DNA of 64,000 bases from Rhabdothermincola salaria (lineage in GTDB: Bacteria > Actinomycetota > Acidimicrobiia > Acidimicrobiales > Acidimicrobilacustridaceae): the NCBI RefSeq assembly GCF_021246445.1, contig NZ_JAJQXW010000002.1:558001-622000 (forward strand). Reading direction: 5' to 3'. Of this stretch, positions 29,484 to 42,300 are shown one piece after another (within the stretch, counting starts at the first letter, position 1; each line of letters starts with the position of its first letter). Under the pieces are notes generated by a model. That model ran no database searches. It saw only the letters and a program-made list of their open reading frames with translations, and was not told where the DNA came from. Made by a program: the position numbers and the translations under genes.

Positions 29484-30923
29484 TCAGTGGCTGATGGGTT
29501 CGCCGGTTGGGTCGTCGTCGGCGTCGGCCGGGGCCGAGGTCGCCCGCCGGCTCCTCCACCGCCACCACAACGCCTCGATGGCGACGGCGGCCATGAGGGC
29601 GATGGCCCCCTCGGCGACGGCGCGGTAGCGGGCCTGACCGAAGAACATGGTGACCACCACGGCCACCACCAGCACCGGACCGAGCACGGGTGAGATCGGC
29701 ACCCGTCGCCGGCGCAGGATCACGGCTCCGGCGATGGCGAGGCCGGCGACCGGATACCAGGTGACGGCCGCGGATTGGATGACCCACGGGGTCATGCGCT
29801 CGTTGAACTCGTCGAGCTCGACCTGCTGGGTCGGCTTCCACAGCCCGGTGATGCGACCCCAGCGGGCCAGCACCACGACCGGGAGCCGATCGAGGTTGTC
29901 GCCCATGAAGTCGAGCGTCTCGCGGCGCAGGATCTCGGCACGCACGGACTGGTCGCCGGTGGCCTCGTCGAACCCATTGCGTTCGAGGTAGTCGAGGGAG
30001 CACTGCAGGCTCCAGTACCCGGTGGTCGGCCCGTAGAACGTGTACTCGCAGTTGGACGTGGCCAGGGTGATCTCGAAGCCGTTGGACAACAGCACGGGCT
30101 GCTCGAAGCGGGTCATGTTGTAGGTGACCCATGGGGCGAGGACCACGATGCAGGCCAGGGCCGCCGCGCCCAGCCGCAGGATCCGGTCGCGCCAGGGGGT
30201 CGTGCCGGCGAGCAGGCACAGCGGCACGATCACGAACACGCTCAGCAGCAGCAGCTCGGCGCGGCTCAGCGCGGCGAGGGCCACCGCGGCACCGACCGCG
30301 GCCGCCGGCCACAGCCCGGGCGCCCGCCAGAAGCGGTAGGCCAGCCAGATGGTGAGGGCGGTGGTGAAGATGGCCATCGTCTCCGACAGCAACAGCCCGT
30401 CCCAGTTCCACACGCCGGGGTAGACCGCCACCACGCCGGCGCCCACCAGCCCGAGGCGCCAACCGCCGATCTGGCGGCCGGCGAGGCCCGAGAGGAACAC
30501 CGAACCGGCCCCGATGACGGTGGAGGCCAGCAGGTGGGAGGTCACCCCGGTGCGGCCCAACCACGAGAAGCCGCCGAGGTAGAGGATGTAGAGCGGTGGG
30601 TGGTCGGCGGCCTGGTTCACCGAGTCGCGCAGGAAGTACGCGAACGGGTTGATCCAGCCCTGGCCGCCGGCGAGGAGGTTGGCGGCGTGGTGGTAGAAGT
30701 AGCCGTCGCCCCACACGACCATGTCGCGACGCCAGATCCACACGTAGGCCACCCGCAGGACGAGCCCGGCCAGGGTGATGCCGATCAGCCAGGCGTAGAA
30801 GCGGCGGTCGCGAGCGACGATGGGCTCGCGCAGGCCACGGGTGGCCGGTGGTTCGGTGGTCGGGTCGGCCTCCACCGGGGTGCCGGCCGTCGCCGGGTCG
30901 GGGGGCGCGGTGGTCTCAGACAT
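29484..30923 (-). CDS. GT39/ArnT-like membrane glycosyltransferase (copy 1)
   Basis: 479 residues, about 10-12 membrane helices. The GT-C signature WGDGYFYHHAANLLAGGQGWINPF follows the first helix, and ADHPPLYILYL comes next. GT-C enzymes of this type use polyprenyl-phosphate sugars to glycosylate proteins, lipids or wall polymers outside the membrane. The ATG overlaps the stop of the upstream paralogue by eight bases, so the two are coupled. The likely donor enzyme is the GT2 gene at about 41 kb. The acceptor is unknown. Confidence 0.85.
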   Translation of the reverse strand: MSETTAPPDPATAGTPVEADPTTEPPATRGLREPIVARDRRFYAWLIGITLAGLVLRVAYVWIWRRDMVVWGDGYFYHHAANLLAGGQGWINPFAYFLRDSVNQAADHPPLYILYLGGFSWLGRTGVTSHLLASTVIGAGSVFLSGLAGRQIGGWRLGLVGAGVVAVYPGVWNWDGLLLSETMAIFTTALTIWLAYRFWRAPGLWPAAAVGAAVALAALSRAELLLLSVFVIVPLCLLAGTTPWRDRILRLGAAALACIVVLAPWVTYNMTRFEQPVLLSNGFEITLATSNCEYTFYGPTTGYWSLQCSLDYLERNGFDEATGDQSVRAEILRRETLDFMGDNLDRLPVVVLARWGRITGLWKPTQQVELDEFNERMTPWVIQSAAVTWYPVAGLAIAGAVILRRRRVPISPVLGPVLVVAVVVTMFFGQARYRAVAEGAIALMAAVAIEALWWRWRSRRATSAPADADDDPTGEPISH

Positions 30924-32340
30924 GGTCGCTGGTCTCTGGGCTCGGATCGGGGCCGGCGCCGACGGTGGCTCCGGAGAGGGGTGGGGCGGCGGGAGGTGGG
31001 GGCGCGTCGCCGTCGGGGGTGGCGTCACCGCCGGCCGTGCGCCGGCGGATGGCCGCGACGATGGCGACCAGGCCCACGGCGGCGAGGACGGCGAGCGGCC
31101 CCTCGGCCAGGGCGCGGTAGCGGGGTTGGCCGAAGGTGACGGTGGCGGTGAACCACACGGTGAGGAACGGTGCGGCCAGGGGGTACACCAGCTTCCCTCT
31201 GCGCCGCAGCGCCAGGCCACCGACCACGGCCAGCGGGGCCATGACGAGGAAGGAGACGGCCCCCGCCCAGGCCACCCAGAGGGTGCGGCCGGCGTCGAAG
31301 CTGTCGAGTTGCACGCTCTGCTCGAAGTTCCACAGGCCCAGGGCCCGACCCCAGCGGGCCACGATGACGGTGGGGAGGCGATCGAGGTTCTCCTGGATGT
31401 AGTCGATCGACTCGTCGCGGAGCACCTGGCCCCGCTGGGACTCGTCGCTGTTGAGCGGGTTCAGGCCGGTCGGCTCCAGGTAGCCGAAGACGCACTCGAG
31501 GCTCCAGTAGCCGGTGAGCTCGCCGTAGTAGGTCTTGTCGCAGCTCACCGTGGCCAGGGTGATCTCGAAGCCGGACGACAGGTACACCGGTTCGTCGAAG
31601 CGGGTGGCGTTGAACGCCACCCACGGGGCCAGCACGGCGAGGCAGGCGGCACCCGACGCGGCCAGCCAGCCGATGCGGGAGCGCCAGCTCGTGAGGTTCG
31701 ACCGGCGCAGCACCAGCGGCACCACGATGAAGACGGCCAGCAGGCCGAGCTCGGCCCGGCTGAGCGTGGCCAGGCCCACGGCGGCACCCAGCAGCACGAT
31801 GCGGACCAGGCTGGGATCGTCGACGAAGCGGTAGGCCAGGAAGGCGGTGAGCATCACTGCGAACAGCGCCATCGGCTCGGACAGCAACATGCCGTCCCAG
31901 GAGAAGGTGTTGGGGTAGAAGGCCACCAGCACGGCGGCGACGATGCCGGTGGTGTTGCCGGCGATGCGTCGTCCGATCAGGCCGGCCAGCACCACCGACG
32001 CCGTGCCGACCAGGGCGGTGGCCAGCATGTGGCCGGTGGGGGATCGCACCCCGAGGGTGGAGAAGAGGAACAGGTAGACGGTGTAGACGGGAGGGTGGTC
32101 GGCGGCCTGTTGGATCAGGCCGTCGATGAGGAACCGGAACGGGTTCACGAAGCCGTACCCGTCGGCCAGCAGGTTGGCCCCGTGGTGGTAGAAGTACGCG
32201 TCGCCCCACACCTGGTGGTCCCGACGCCAGACGAGGATGTAGACGGCCCGCCACGCGAAGGCGGCGGCGGCGACCGCGGCCAGCCCGAACCACCAGCGAC
32301 GATCGACGCGCGGCGATGCCTCGGTGCGGGTGGTGGTCAA
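30916..32340 (-). CDS. GT39/ArnT-like membrane glycosyltransferase (copy 2)
   Basis: 474 residues, the same layout as its neighbour, with WGDAYFYHHGANLLADGYGFVNPF and ADHPPVYTVYLFLF. The TTG at 32340 was chosen because GGAGGAG lies seven bases upstream; a GTG at 32367 without a ribosome site would add nine residues. It is upstream in a two-gene unit with copy 1. The C-terminus is a Pro-rich cytoplasmic tail. Sequence between the two copies is clearly homologous but too diverged for recent duplication. Confidence 0.85.
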   Translation of the reverse strand: MTTTRTEASPRVDRRWWFGLAAVAAAAFAWRAVYILVWRRDHQVWGDAYFYHHGANLLADGYGFVNPFRFLIDGLIQQAADHPPVYTVYLFLFSTLGVRSPTGHMLATALVGTASVVLAGLIGRRIAGNTTGIVAAVLVAFYPNTFSWDGMLLSEPMALFAVMLTAFLAYRFVDDPSLVRIVLLGAAVGLATLSRAELGLLAVFIVVPLVLRRSNLTSWRSRIGWLAASGAACLAVLAPWVAFNATRFDEPVYLSSGFEITLATVSCDKTYYGELTGYWSLECVFGYLEPTGLNPLNSDESQRGQVLRDESIDYIQENLDRLPTVIVARWGRALGLWNFEQSVQLDSFDAGRTLWVAWAGAVSFLVMAPLAVVGGLALRRRGKLVYPLAAPFLTVWFTATVTFGQPRYRALAEGPLAVLAAVGLVAIVAAIRRRTAGGDATPDGDAPPPPAAPPLSGATVGAGPDPSPETSDHV

Positions 32341-32434
32341 CGCTGCTCCTCCGGTGCGGGACCCCACGCGCGCCGGCGTTCGCCCCGGGTGATCGTAGCC
32401 CTCGGCGGCGCCAGGACCCGACCGCCCCGGGTGG

Positions 32435-35975
<3,541 letters not shown>

Positions 35976-36006
35976 ACCACCGATCCCCCAGGAAGGTCCC
36001 CCAGCC

Positions 36007-37221
36007 ATGAAGGTCTGCGTCGTCGGTTCCGGCGGCCGGGAGCACGCGCTCGCCGCCGTCCTCGGTCGCCATCACGAGGTGGTCGTCACCCCGGGCAGCC
36101 CGGGCATCCCCGGCTCGGTGGGCACGCCTCCGGAGCAGATCGACGCCGACCTGTTCGTGATCGGACCAGAGGCGCCGCTCGTCGACGGGCTGGCCGACCG
36201 CCTGCGGGCGGCCGGGCGCCTGGTGTTCGGCCCCGGCGCCGACGGGGCCCGCCTCGAGGGCTCCAAGGCCTGGATGAAGGAGGTGCTCGTCGAGGCCGGC
36301 GTGCCCACCGCCGCGCACGGCACCTTCACCGATCTCGACCCCGCCCTGGCCTTCCTCGCCACGATGGCGCCGCCGTTCGTGGTCAAGACCGACGGTCTGG
36401 CCGCCGGCAAGGGCGTCGTCGTCACCGACTCCCTCGACGAGGCCCGCGCCGCGGTGGGCGACTACCTCTCGGGCGAGGCGTTCGGCGACGCCGGTCGCAC
36501 CGTGGTCATCGAAGAGGGGCTCACCGGGCCGGAGCTGTCGATCCTCGCCGTCTGCGACGGGACCCGGGCGGTGGCCCTCGCCCCCGCCCAGGACTTCAAG
36601 CGGGTCGGCGACGGCGACGCCGGCCCCAACACCGGCGGGATGGGCGCCTACTCACCGGTGCCCGTGGCCGGCGACGACGTGGTCGAGATGGTGATGCGCG
36701 ACGCGGTCGAGCCCACCCTGGCCGCCCTGCGGGCCCGGGGCATCGACTACCGGGGGGTCCTGTACGCGGGGCTGATGCTCACCCCGGCGGGCCCCAAGGT
36801 CCTCGAGTACAACGTGCGCTTCGGTGACCCCGAGACCCAGGTCGTGCTGCCCCGGATGACCAGCGACCTCGGGGCCCTCCTGGCCGCCGCGGCTGCTGGT
36901 GCGATCGAGGAGGCCCCCACCTTCGACGACGGGGCCGCGGTCACCGTGGTGTGCGCCGCCGAGGGCTACCCCCGCCAGGTCCGCAGCGGCGACGCCATCG
37001 AGGGGCTCGACGAGGCGAGGGCCCTCGAGGGTGTCAGCGTGTTCTGCGCCGGCGTGGGTGCCGGTGCCGACGGTCGGCTGGTGACGGCCGGCGGTCGGGT
37101 GTTGGCGGTCACCGGGCAGGCGGCCACGATCGCCGAGGCCCGGGCCCGGGCCTACGAGGGCGTGGCCCGGCTGTCCTGGCCGGGCCTGCACCACCGCACC
37201 GACATCGCCGCCGGGCAGTAG
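36007..37221 (+). CDS. purD: Phosphoribosylamine-glycine ligase
   Basis: 404 residues, ATP-grasp fold; step two of purine synthesis, joining phosphoribosylamine and glycine. Motifs include VVGSGGREHALA at the N-terminus, KTDGLAAGKGVVV in the ATP-binding domain, AQDFKRVGDGDAGPNTGGMGAYSPVP and LEYNVRFGDPETQVVLPRM. Length is slightly below the usual ~420. It follows purA on the same strand, with a large hairpin after it. Confidence 0.97.
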   Translation: MKVCVVGSGGREHALAAVLGRHHEVVVTPGSPGIPGSVGTPPEQIDADLFVIGPEAPLVDGLADRLRAAGRLVFGPGADGARLEGSKAWMKEVLVEAGVPTAAHGTFTDLDPALAFLATMAPPFVVKTDGLAAGKGVVVTDSLDEARAAVGDYLSGEAFGDAGRTVVIEEGLTGPELSILAVCDGTRAVALAPAQDFKRVGDGDAGPNTGGMGAYSPVPVAGDDVVEMVMRDAVEPTLAALRARGIDYRGVLYAGLMLTPAGPKVLEYNVRFGDPETQVVLPRMTSDLGALLAAAAAGAIEEAPTFDDGAAVTVVCAAEGYPRQVRSGDAIEGLDEARALEGVSVFCAGVGAGADGRLVTAGGRVLAVTGQAATIAEARARAYEGVARLSWPGLHHRTDIAAGQ

Positions 37222-37276
37222 CCACCCCGAGCCCGCAGCACCCCGCCTGAGCCCGCCCGCGGCCCGCCCCGCGTAG

Positions 37277-37319
37277 CTGTCGGACTTGGGCGCTGGGGGG
37301 TGGCGCTCCAGTCCGACAG
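37277..37319. terminator. Large hairpin between convergent purD and acyltransferase
   Basis: A perfect 10-bp outer stem (37277-37286 with 37310-37319) with partial inner pairing (GGGCGC / GCGCTCC). It can serve both converging genes. Confidence 0.6.
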
Positions 37320-37351
37320 GTTCGTTCTCTTCGGCGTGGGGGTGGGGGTGC

Positions 37352-39502
37352 TCAGCCGCCGACGTCGGCGGTGGCGCGCACGGTGGCCGGGACCGACAGC
37401 ACCGACGGGGGCACGACGGGCGGCGGCTGGGTCACGACCCCGCCCACGTCGGCGCAGGCGTCGGCCGACGCGGTCGCGGCGATCGGGACGTCGCGCTGGA
37501 TCTCGGCCCACGCCGTCTGCACGTCGTTGCGGGTGATCTCGGCGAGGATGCGCTCGCCCTGGGGGGTGAAGTGCAGCCCGTCGGCGGAGCGCACCTCCAC
37601 CTCGGCGCCGGTGGCGTCGGGCAGCGTGCGGGTGAAGACCCCGTCGGGTGTCATGGGCCCCCAGTCGACGAAGCCGCTCCCCGGACGGCACTCCACCACG
37701 TGGCGGTAGAAGTCGCGGAGGTAGCGGACCCGGTCCTCGATGGGGCCGTAGAAGCCGTTGGTGGCGGCGTCGGGGGCGAGGATCCACAAGGTGAGAGCAC
37801 CGGCCTCGCGGGCGATGTCGGTGGCCGCGACGGCCCGCTGGGTCCACAGGGCGGCGTCCTCGGTGGCGGGCCAGTCGGTGACGGGATCGGAGTTGCCGCG
37901 CCGCAGGTCGCTGCCGCAGCACGCCTCGAGCACGACGACGTCGGGGTCGAACGCCTCGATGCCCTGTCGCAGGTCGTCGAGCCAGGCGCCGTCGTCGGTG
38001 AGGAAGTTCTCGCCGGGGCCGCCGATGGCCATGGATGCGATGCCGCTGTCGGCGAGGACCTGCTCGATGGTGGGGAAGCCCTGGTGGACGAGGGAGTCGC
38101 CGAGGAAGAGGACCCGTTCGAGGGGCACCAGCGGACCGGGGACCGGTGCCGCCGCTTCGGGGGCCACCGCCTCCAGGAGGTCGGGCTGCTCGGCGACGAC
38201 GTCGCGTGATGCCGCCAGGGAGTTGGCCCAGAAGCCGCCGACGAGGAGGGCGGAGATGGTGACGACGAGCGCCGGAGCCACCCGCCACGGGGTGAGCTTC
38301 CAGCGTCCCTGGCGGATCGGTTGCTCGAGCAGCCAGTAGGACGCCAGGGCCAGGGTGAGCGTGGCCGCGGCCCGCGCCGCGAAGAGCCCGAACCCCTCGA
38401 GCCCGGTGCGATCGGTGTCGATGAGGCCCATGAGCGGCCAGTGGTACAGGTAGACCCCGTAGCTGATCAGGCCGAGCCCGACGAGCGGGGGCCACGACAG
38501 GGCCCGGGCCAGCGGACCTCGGCCGAGGATGGACAACAGCACGGTGGCGGTGAGGGCGGCCGCGAGGGGGAGCCCGCCCCGCACGAGCAGGATCGACCGG
38601 TCGTCGACGGTGAACATGGCCACCACCAGCGCGGTGAGGCCCACGGCGCCGAGGACGGTGACCAGCAACCGGCTGTGGCCCGTGCTGTCGGGCTCGCCGT
38701 CGCCGTCGGGGTCGGCGTCCGCGTCGGCGTGTCGGCGCCGCAGGCGCGACGGCAACGTGGCACCGACGGCGAGGGCCAGCGCCATGCCGGCCGCCAGCTC
38801 GAACGAGCGCGTGTCGGTGCCGAAGTAGACCCGGTCGATGTCGTCGTTCCAGCTGAACCAGACCGTGGAGACGACCGAGAGGGCCACGATGGCGCCGGTG
38901 AGGATCCACCAGGCCCGCTTGCGTCGGGCCCGGCGGGCGATGAGCCAGGCCGCCGTGCCCAGCACCAGGTAGAACTGCTCCTCGATCGCCAGCGACCAGA
39001 AGTGCAACAGCAGCGACGGGCTCTCGAAGCTGGCGCCGTACTCCTGGCCCTGGGCGATGAAGTGCCAGTTGGCCACGTAGGCGAGGGCGCTGGTGACGTC
39101 GCCGCCGAGGGTGCGCAGCTGGTGCCCGTCGCCGGCGACGATGGTGATGGCGATGGCCACCGCGATGCCGGCGAAGGCGGCGGGGAGCAGGCGTTTGGCC
39201 CGCCGGGCCCAGAAGCGCCGGGCGTCGATGGAGCTGGTGGCGGTCCACTCCGACACCAGGAGGTTGGTGATCAAGAAGCCCGAGAGGGTGAAGAAGATGG
39301 AGACGCCGAGGTAGCCGCCCGGGACCAGCTCGGGCTCGAAGTGGTACACGACCACTGCGAGCACGGCGAGGCCGCGCAGGCCGTCGAGGGCCCGGTTGCG
39401 GGGCAGGTGACCGCCCGTCCCGGCGGGCCGGGGAGGGGGGTCGGCCGCCACGTCCTGTGGGGCGCTTCGAGTGCCCTCGTCGATCACGGACGGCATTGAC
39501 AT
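37352..39502 (-). CDS. Acyltransferase-3/SGNH fusion (third copy)
   Basis: 716 residues. It has the acyltransferase-3 domain (NRALDGLRGLAVLAVVVYHFEP; FFTLSGFLITNLLV; HFWSLAIEEQFYLVLG) and the SGNH domain with LFLGDSLVHQGFP near residue 467 and DGLHFTPQGE near 640. It stands alone on the minus strand, divergent from the third GT39-like gene at a distance of 104 bases. The ATG at 39502 is nine bases after a TACGAT box; a second ATG at 39496 is possible. Confidence 0.9.
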   Translation of the reverse strand: MSMPSVIDEGTRSAPQDVAADPPPRPAGTGGHLPRNRALDGLRGLAVLAVVVYHFEPELVPGGYLGVSIFFTLSGFLITNLLVSEWTATSSIDARRFWARRAKRLLPAAFAGIAVAIAITIVAGDGHQLRTLGGDVTSALAYVANWHFIAQGQEYGASFESPSLLLHFWSLAIEEQFYLVLGTAAWLIARRARRKRAWWILTGAIVALSVVSTVWFSWNDDIDRVYFGTDTRSFELAAGMALALAVGATLPSRLRRRHADADADPDGDGEPDSTGHSRLLVTVLGAVGLTALVVAMFTVDDRSILLVRGGLPLAAALTATVLLSILGRGPLARALSWPPLVGLGLISYGVYLYHWPLMGLIDTDRTGLEGFGLFAARAAATLTLALASYWLLEQPIRQGRWKLTPWRVAPALVVTISALLVGGFWANSLAASRDVVAEQPDLLEAVAPEAAAPVPGPLVPLERVLFLGDSLVHQGFPTIEQVLADSGIASMAIGGPGENFLTDDGAWLDDLRQGIEAFDPDVVVLEACCGSDLRRGNSDPVTDWPATEDAALWTQRAVAATDIAREAGALTLWILAPDAATNGFYGPIEDRVRYLRDFYRHVVECRPGSGFVDWGPMTPDGVFTRTLPDATGAEVEVRSADGLHFTPQGERILAEITRNDVQTAWAEIQRDVPIAATASADACADVGGVVTQPPPVVPPSVLSVPATVRATADVGG

Positions 39503-39511
39503 GGGGTGAGG

Positions 39512-39517
39512 ATCGTA
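39512..39517 (-). promoter_or_regulatory. Putative -10 box, third acyltransferase
   Basis: TACGAT on the minus strand, nine bases before the ATG at 39502. Confidence 0.45.
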
Positions 39518-39593
39518 GCGCTGAGGGTGGCCCGGCCCACCCCCGGGCGGTGCCCTCGGCAGCACGGAACCGAGCTCCGGTGAGGCCGCTGGC

Positions 39594-39599
39594 TACGTT
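39594..39599 (+). promoter_or_regulatory. Putative -10 box, third GT39-like gene
   Basis: TACGTT seven bases before the ATG at 39607, a leaderless arrangement. Confidence 0.5.
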
Positions 39600-39606
39600 G
39601 GCGGCC

Positions 39607-40950
39607 ATGGCGACGAACCCCGAGACGCTCGGGTCCCGGGCCACGCCGCCACCACGGTGGACGCCGGCCACCCGACGCTTCGCGATGGGGCTGGGGCTGC
39701 TGGCGTTCGCCGGCGCCGTGCTGCGCTGGGCCTACATCTGGTTCGATCGTCGCCACGCCGAGGTCTTCAACGACGGCTTCTACTACCACCACGGCGCCAA
39801 CCTCCTCGCGCAGGGGGAGGGCTTCGTGAACCCGTTCGCCCTGCTGCTGGAGGGTCGGGCGGTGGAGACCGCCGACCACCCCCCGCTCTACCTGCTCTAC
39901 CTGGCGCTCTTCTCGCTCGTCGGGCTGACCTCGGTCACGGCCCACCTGTTCGCCGGATCGCTCCTGGGCATCGGCTCCATCGTGGTCGGGGGGCTGGCCG
40001 GCCGGCGCATCGCCGGCGACCGGGCCGGCCTGCTCGGCGCCGCGCTCATCGCCTTCGCGCCCAACACGTGGCGCTACGACGGCGCCCTGTTGTCGGAGGT
40101 GGCGGTGATCTTGTTGGTGCTGGTCGTGGTGGCCCTGGCCTACCGCGGTTGGGATCTGCACCAGCCTTGGCTGTTGGTGGCGATCGGCGTGGTGATCGGG
40201 GCCGCCACCCTGGCCCGCCCCGAGCTGTTGTTGCTGCTGCCCCTGCTGGTCGCCCCGCTGGCCTGGTGGTCGACGGGGCCGTCGATGTGGCGCCGACTCG
40301 GCTGGATGGCCGCGTCGGGGGCCGCGGCGCTGCTGGTGATCGCCCCCTGGGTGATCTTCAACCTGGCCCGGTTCGACGAACCGGTGCTGCTCTCCCAGAA
40401 CCTGGGCGGAACCCTGGCGGGGTCGTACTGCGAGACGACCCTCGAGGGCACCTACATCGGGTACTGGGACTTCAACTGCGCGCCTCGGGTCCTCGACGCC
40501 GCCGGCATCACCGAGCTCGGCGACGAGCGCATGGACGCGGTGGCCCGTGACGAGGGCCTGCGGGTGGCCCGGGAGAACCTCGACCGGCTCCCCGTCGTGG
40601 TCGCCGCCCGCCTCGGTCGGGTGGCCGGGGTCTTCCGTCCGGGGCAGCAGCGCGACCTCGACGCCGAGACCGAGGGCGTCAGCTCGTGGGTGGCGACCGT
40701 CGGCATCGTCACCGTGCCGGTCACCCTGGCGGCCGCCGCCGCCGGGGCCGTCGTCCTGCGCCGGCGGGGTCGGCTGGTCCTGCCCCTGCTGGCGCCGGTG
40801 GTGGTCGTCGTGGTGACCGTCGTGGTGTTCTACGGTGCCACCCGCTTCCGCTCCACGGCCGAAGGCCCCCTGTACCTCCTGGTGGCGGTGGCCGTCGACG
40901 CCGCCTGGCGGAGGTGGGGCCGGGGTCGCGAGGAGAAGGTGGTCACGTGA
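39607..40950 (+). CDS. GT39/ArnT-like membrane glycosyltransferase (copy 3)
   Basis: 447 residues, homologous to the two minus-strand copies: FNDGFYYHHGANLLAQGEGFVNPF, then ADHPPLYLLYLALFSL. The GT-C acidic residue lies in FNDG rather than WGDG. About ten membrane helices. Its stop overlaps the GTG start of the GT2 gene (GTGA), so acceptor-side transferase and donor synthase are made together, which strengthens a polyprenyl-phosphate-sugar pathway. Confidence 0.87.
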   Translation: MATNPETLGSRATPPPRWTPATRRFAMGLGLLAFAGAVLRWAYIWFDRRHAEVFNDGFYYHHGANLLAQGEGFVNPFALLLEGRAVETADHPPLYLLYLALFSLVGLTSVTAHLFAGSLLGIGSIVVGGLAGRRIAGDRAGLLGAALIAFAPNTWRYDGALLSEVAVILLVLVVVALAYRGWDLHQPWLLVAIGVVIGAATLARPELLLLLPLLVAPLAWWSTGPSMWRRLGWMAASGAAALLVIAPWVIFNLARFDEPVLLSQNLGGTLAGSYCETTLEGTYIGYWDFNCAPRVLDAAGITELGDERMDAVARDEGLRVARENLDRLPVVVAARLGRVAGVFRPGQQRDLDAETEGVSSWVATVGIVTVPVTLAAAAAGAVVLRRRGRLVLPLLAPVVVVVVTVVVFYGATRFRSTAEGPLYLLVAVAVDAAWRRWGRGREEKVVT

Positions 40951-41741
40951 GCAGCACGCCAGGCGAACGGACGGGTCGGGCCACCGGTCGGGCACCGTCG
41001 TCGGGAGCGACGGGCGACCCGCCGCGGTGCCTCAGCGTGGTGGTGCCCTGCTTCGACGAGGTGGCCACGGTCGCCCAGTGCCTGGCCGCGGTCGTGGCCA
41101 GCCCGTACACGGCCGAGGTGGTCATCGTCGACGACGGCTCCACCGACGGCACCCGTGACGTGCTCGAGGAGCTGGCGGGCGCCGACGATCGGATCCGGGT
41201 GCTGCTCCAACCCGTGAACCAGGGCAAGGGTGCGGCGCTGCGCCGGGGGTTCGCCGAGGCCCGGTCGGAGCTCGTCATCGTGCAGGACGCCGACCTCGAG
41301 TACGACCCGGCCGACTACGGCGCAGTGCTCGGCCCGCTGCTGGACGGCCGGGCCGACGTGGTGTTCGGCTCTCGTTTCAGCGGCGGGGAGGCCCATCGCG
41401 TCCTGTACTTCTGGCACACGGTCGGGAACCGCTTCCTCACTCTGCTCTCCAACGCCTTCACCGACTTGAACCTCACCGACATGGAGACCTGCTACAAGGC
41501 CTTCCGCCGCGAGGTCCTCGACGACCTGGTGCTCGAGGAGGACCGCTTCGGCATCGAGCCCGAGCTCACCGCCAAGGTCGCCGCCGGGGGCTGGCGCATC
41601 TACGAGGTCGGCATCTCCTACTCGGGGCGGACCTACGACGAGGGCAAGAAGATCGGCTGGCGCGACGGGGTGCGGGCCGTGGTCTGCATCGTGCGGTACT
41701 CGTCGTGGGGCCGACGGTTCCGGGCCGTACGCCGGCCCTGA
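40947..41741 (+). CDS. Polyprenyl-phosphate sugar synthase (GT2, DPM1-like)
   Basis: 264 residues, cytoplasmic GT-A fold without C-terminal membrane helices. LSVVVPCFDEVATV opens the fold; VVIVDDGSTDGT, QPVNQGKGAALRRGF and VIVQDADLEYDPADY (the DxD-type motif) follow, then DMETCYKAFRREVLD and RFGIEPELTAKVA as in dolichol-phosphate mannosyl/glucosyl synthases. It would charge a polyprenyl phosphate with a nucleotide sugar to supply the GT39-like enzymes. The sugar is not determinable. Confidence 0.9.
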   Translation: MSSTPGERTGRATGRAPSSGATGDPPRCLSVVVPCFDEVATVAQCLAAVVASPYTAEVVIVDDGSTDGTRDVLEELAGADDRIRVLLQPVNQGKGAALRRGFAEARSELVIVQDADLEYDPADYGAVLGPLLDGRADVVFGSRFSGGEAHRVLYFWHTVGNRFLTLLSNAFTDLNLTDMETCYKAFRREVLDDLVLEEDRFGIEPELTAKVAAGGWRIYEVGISYSGRTYDEGKKIGWRDGVRAVVCIVRYSSWGRRFRAVRRP

Positions 41742-41760
41742 GACGGGCCGGGCCGGGCGC

Positions 41761-42159
41761 TCACCTGGGGTCGTCGTCGGACGAGCCGAAGGGCTCGTCG
41801 AAGAAGGAGAAGGAGTCGGCCGACCCTTCCTCGGCGCCGGGGAACGACCAGTCGATCGGGGGCTGCGGTGGGCTCTCGGCCTCGGCCTTGGCCCGAGCGG
41901 CGGCTTCCTTCTCGCGGCGGCGCAGCTCGCGCCGCGACACCTTCGCCGGTCGGGCACCGCGGACTCGGACCCCGGCGGCGGAGAGCGCGCAGTTGAGGCA
42001 GTAGGGCGGATGTTCGGCGCCGAAGGCGAAGACGAGGCACTCGCCGCAGAACGGCTCGTCGCAGACCCGGCACCGGTCGATCGCCTCTTCGAACTGGTGC
42101 CGCACGCAATGGGTGTCGATCAGCGTGGGTCGGGTCGGCGTGGAGCGGCGTAGCGGCAT
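41761..42159 (-). CDS. B-box-like zinc-binding small protein
   Basis: 132 residues. The N-terminal half has a cluster of potential zinc ligands: THCVRH, RCRVCDEPFCGECLVF and PPYCLNCAL, reminiscent of B-box-type zinc fingers in actinobacterial hypothetical proteins. A basic helix rich in Arg/Lys/Glu (SRRELRRREKEAAARAKAEAE) follows, and the tail is acidic and aromatic. Function unknown. It is convergent with the GT2 gene (19-base gap) and divergent from purB. Confidence 0.7.
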   Translation of the reverse strand: MPLRRSTPTRPTLIDTHCVRHQFEEAIDRCRVCDEPFCGECLVFAFGAEHPPYCLNCALSAAGVRVRGARPAKVSRRELRRREKEAAARAKAEAESPPQPPIDWSFPGAEEGSADSFSFFDEPFGSSDDDPR

Positions 42160-42300
42160 GGGGTGCTCGATCGACGGAGGCGGCGCGACGAAGGTGTCGC
42201 GATGCTCCTCTCCTACTCAACGGCGGGGGGAGCCCGTTGCTTTACCCTGGAGCACGGTATCGGCCCAGGATTGAGCCGAACGGCCCATCCCAGGAGAACG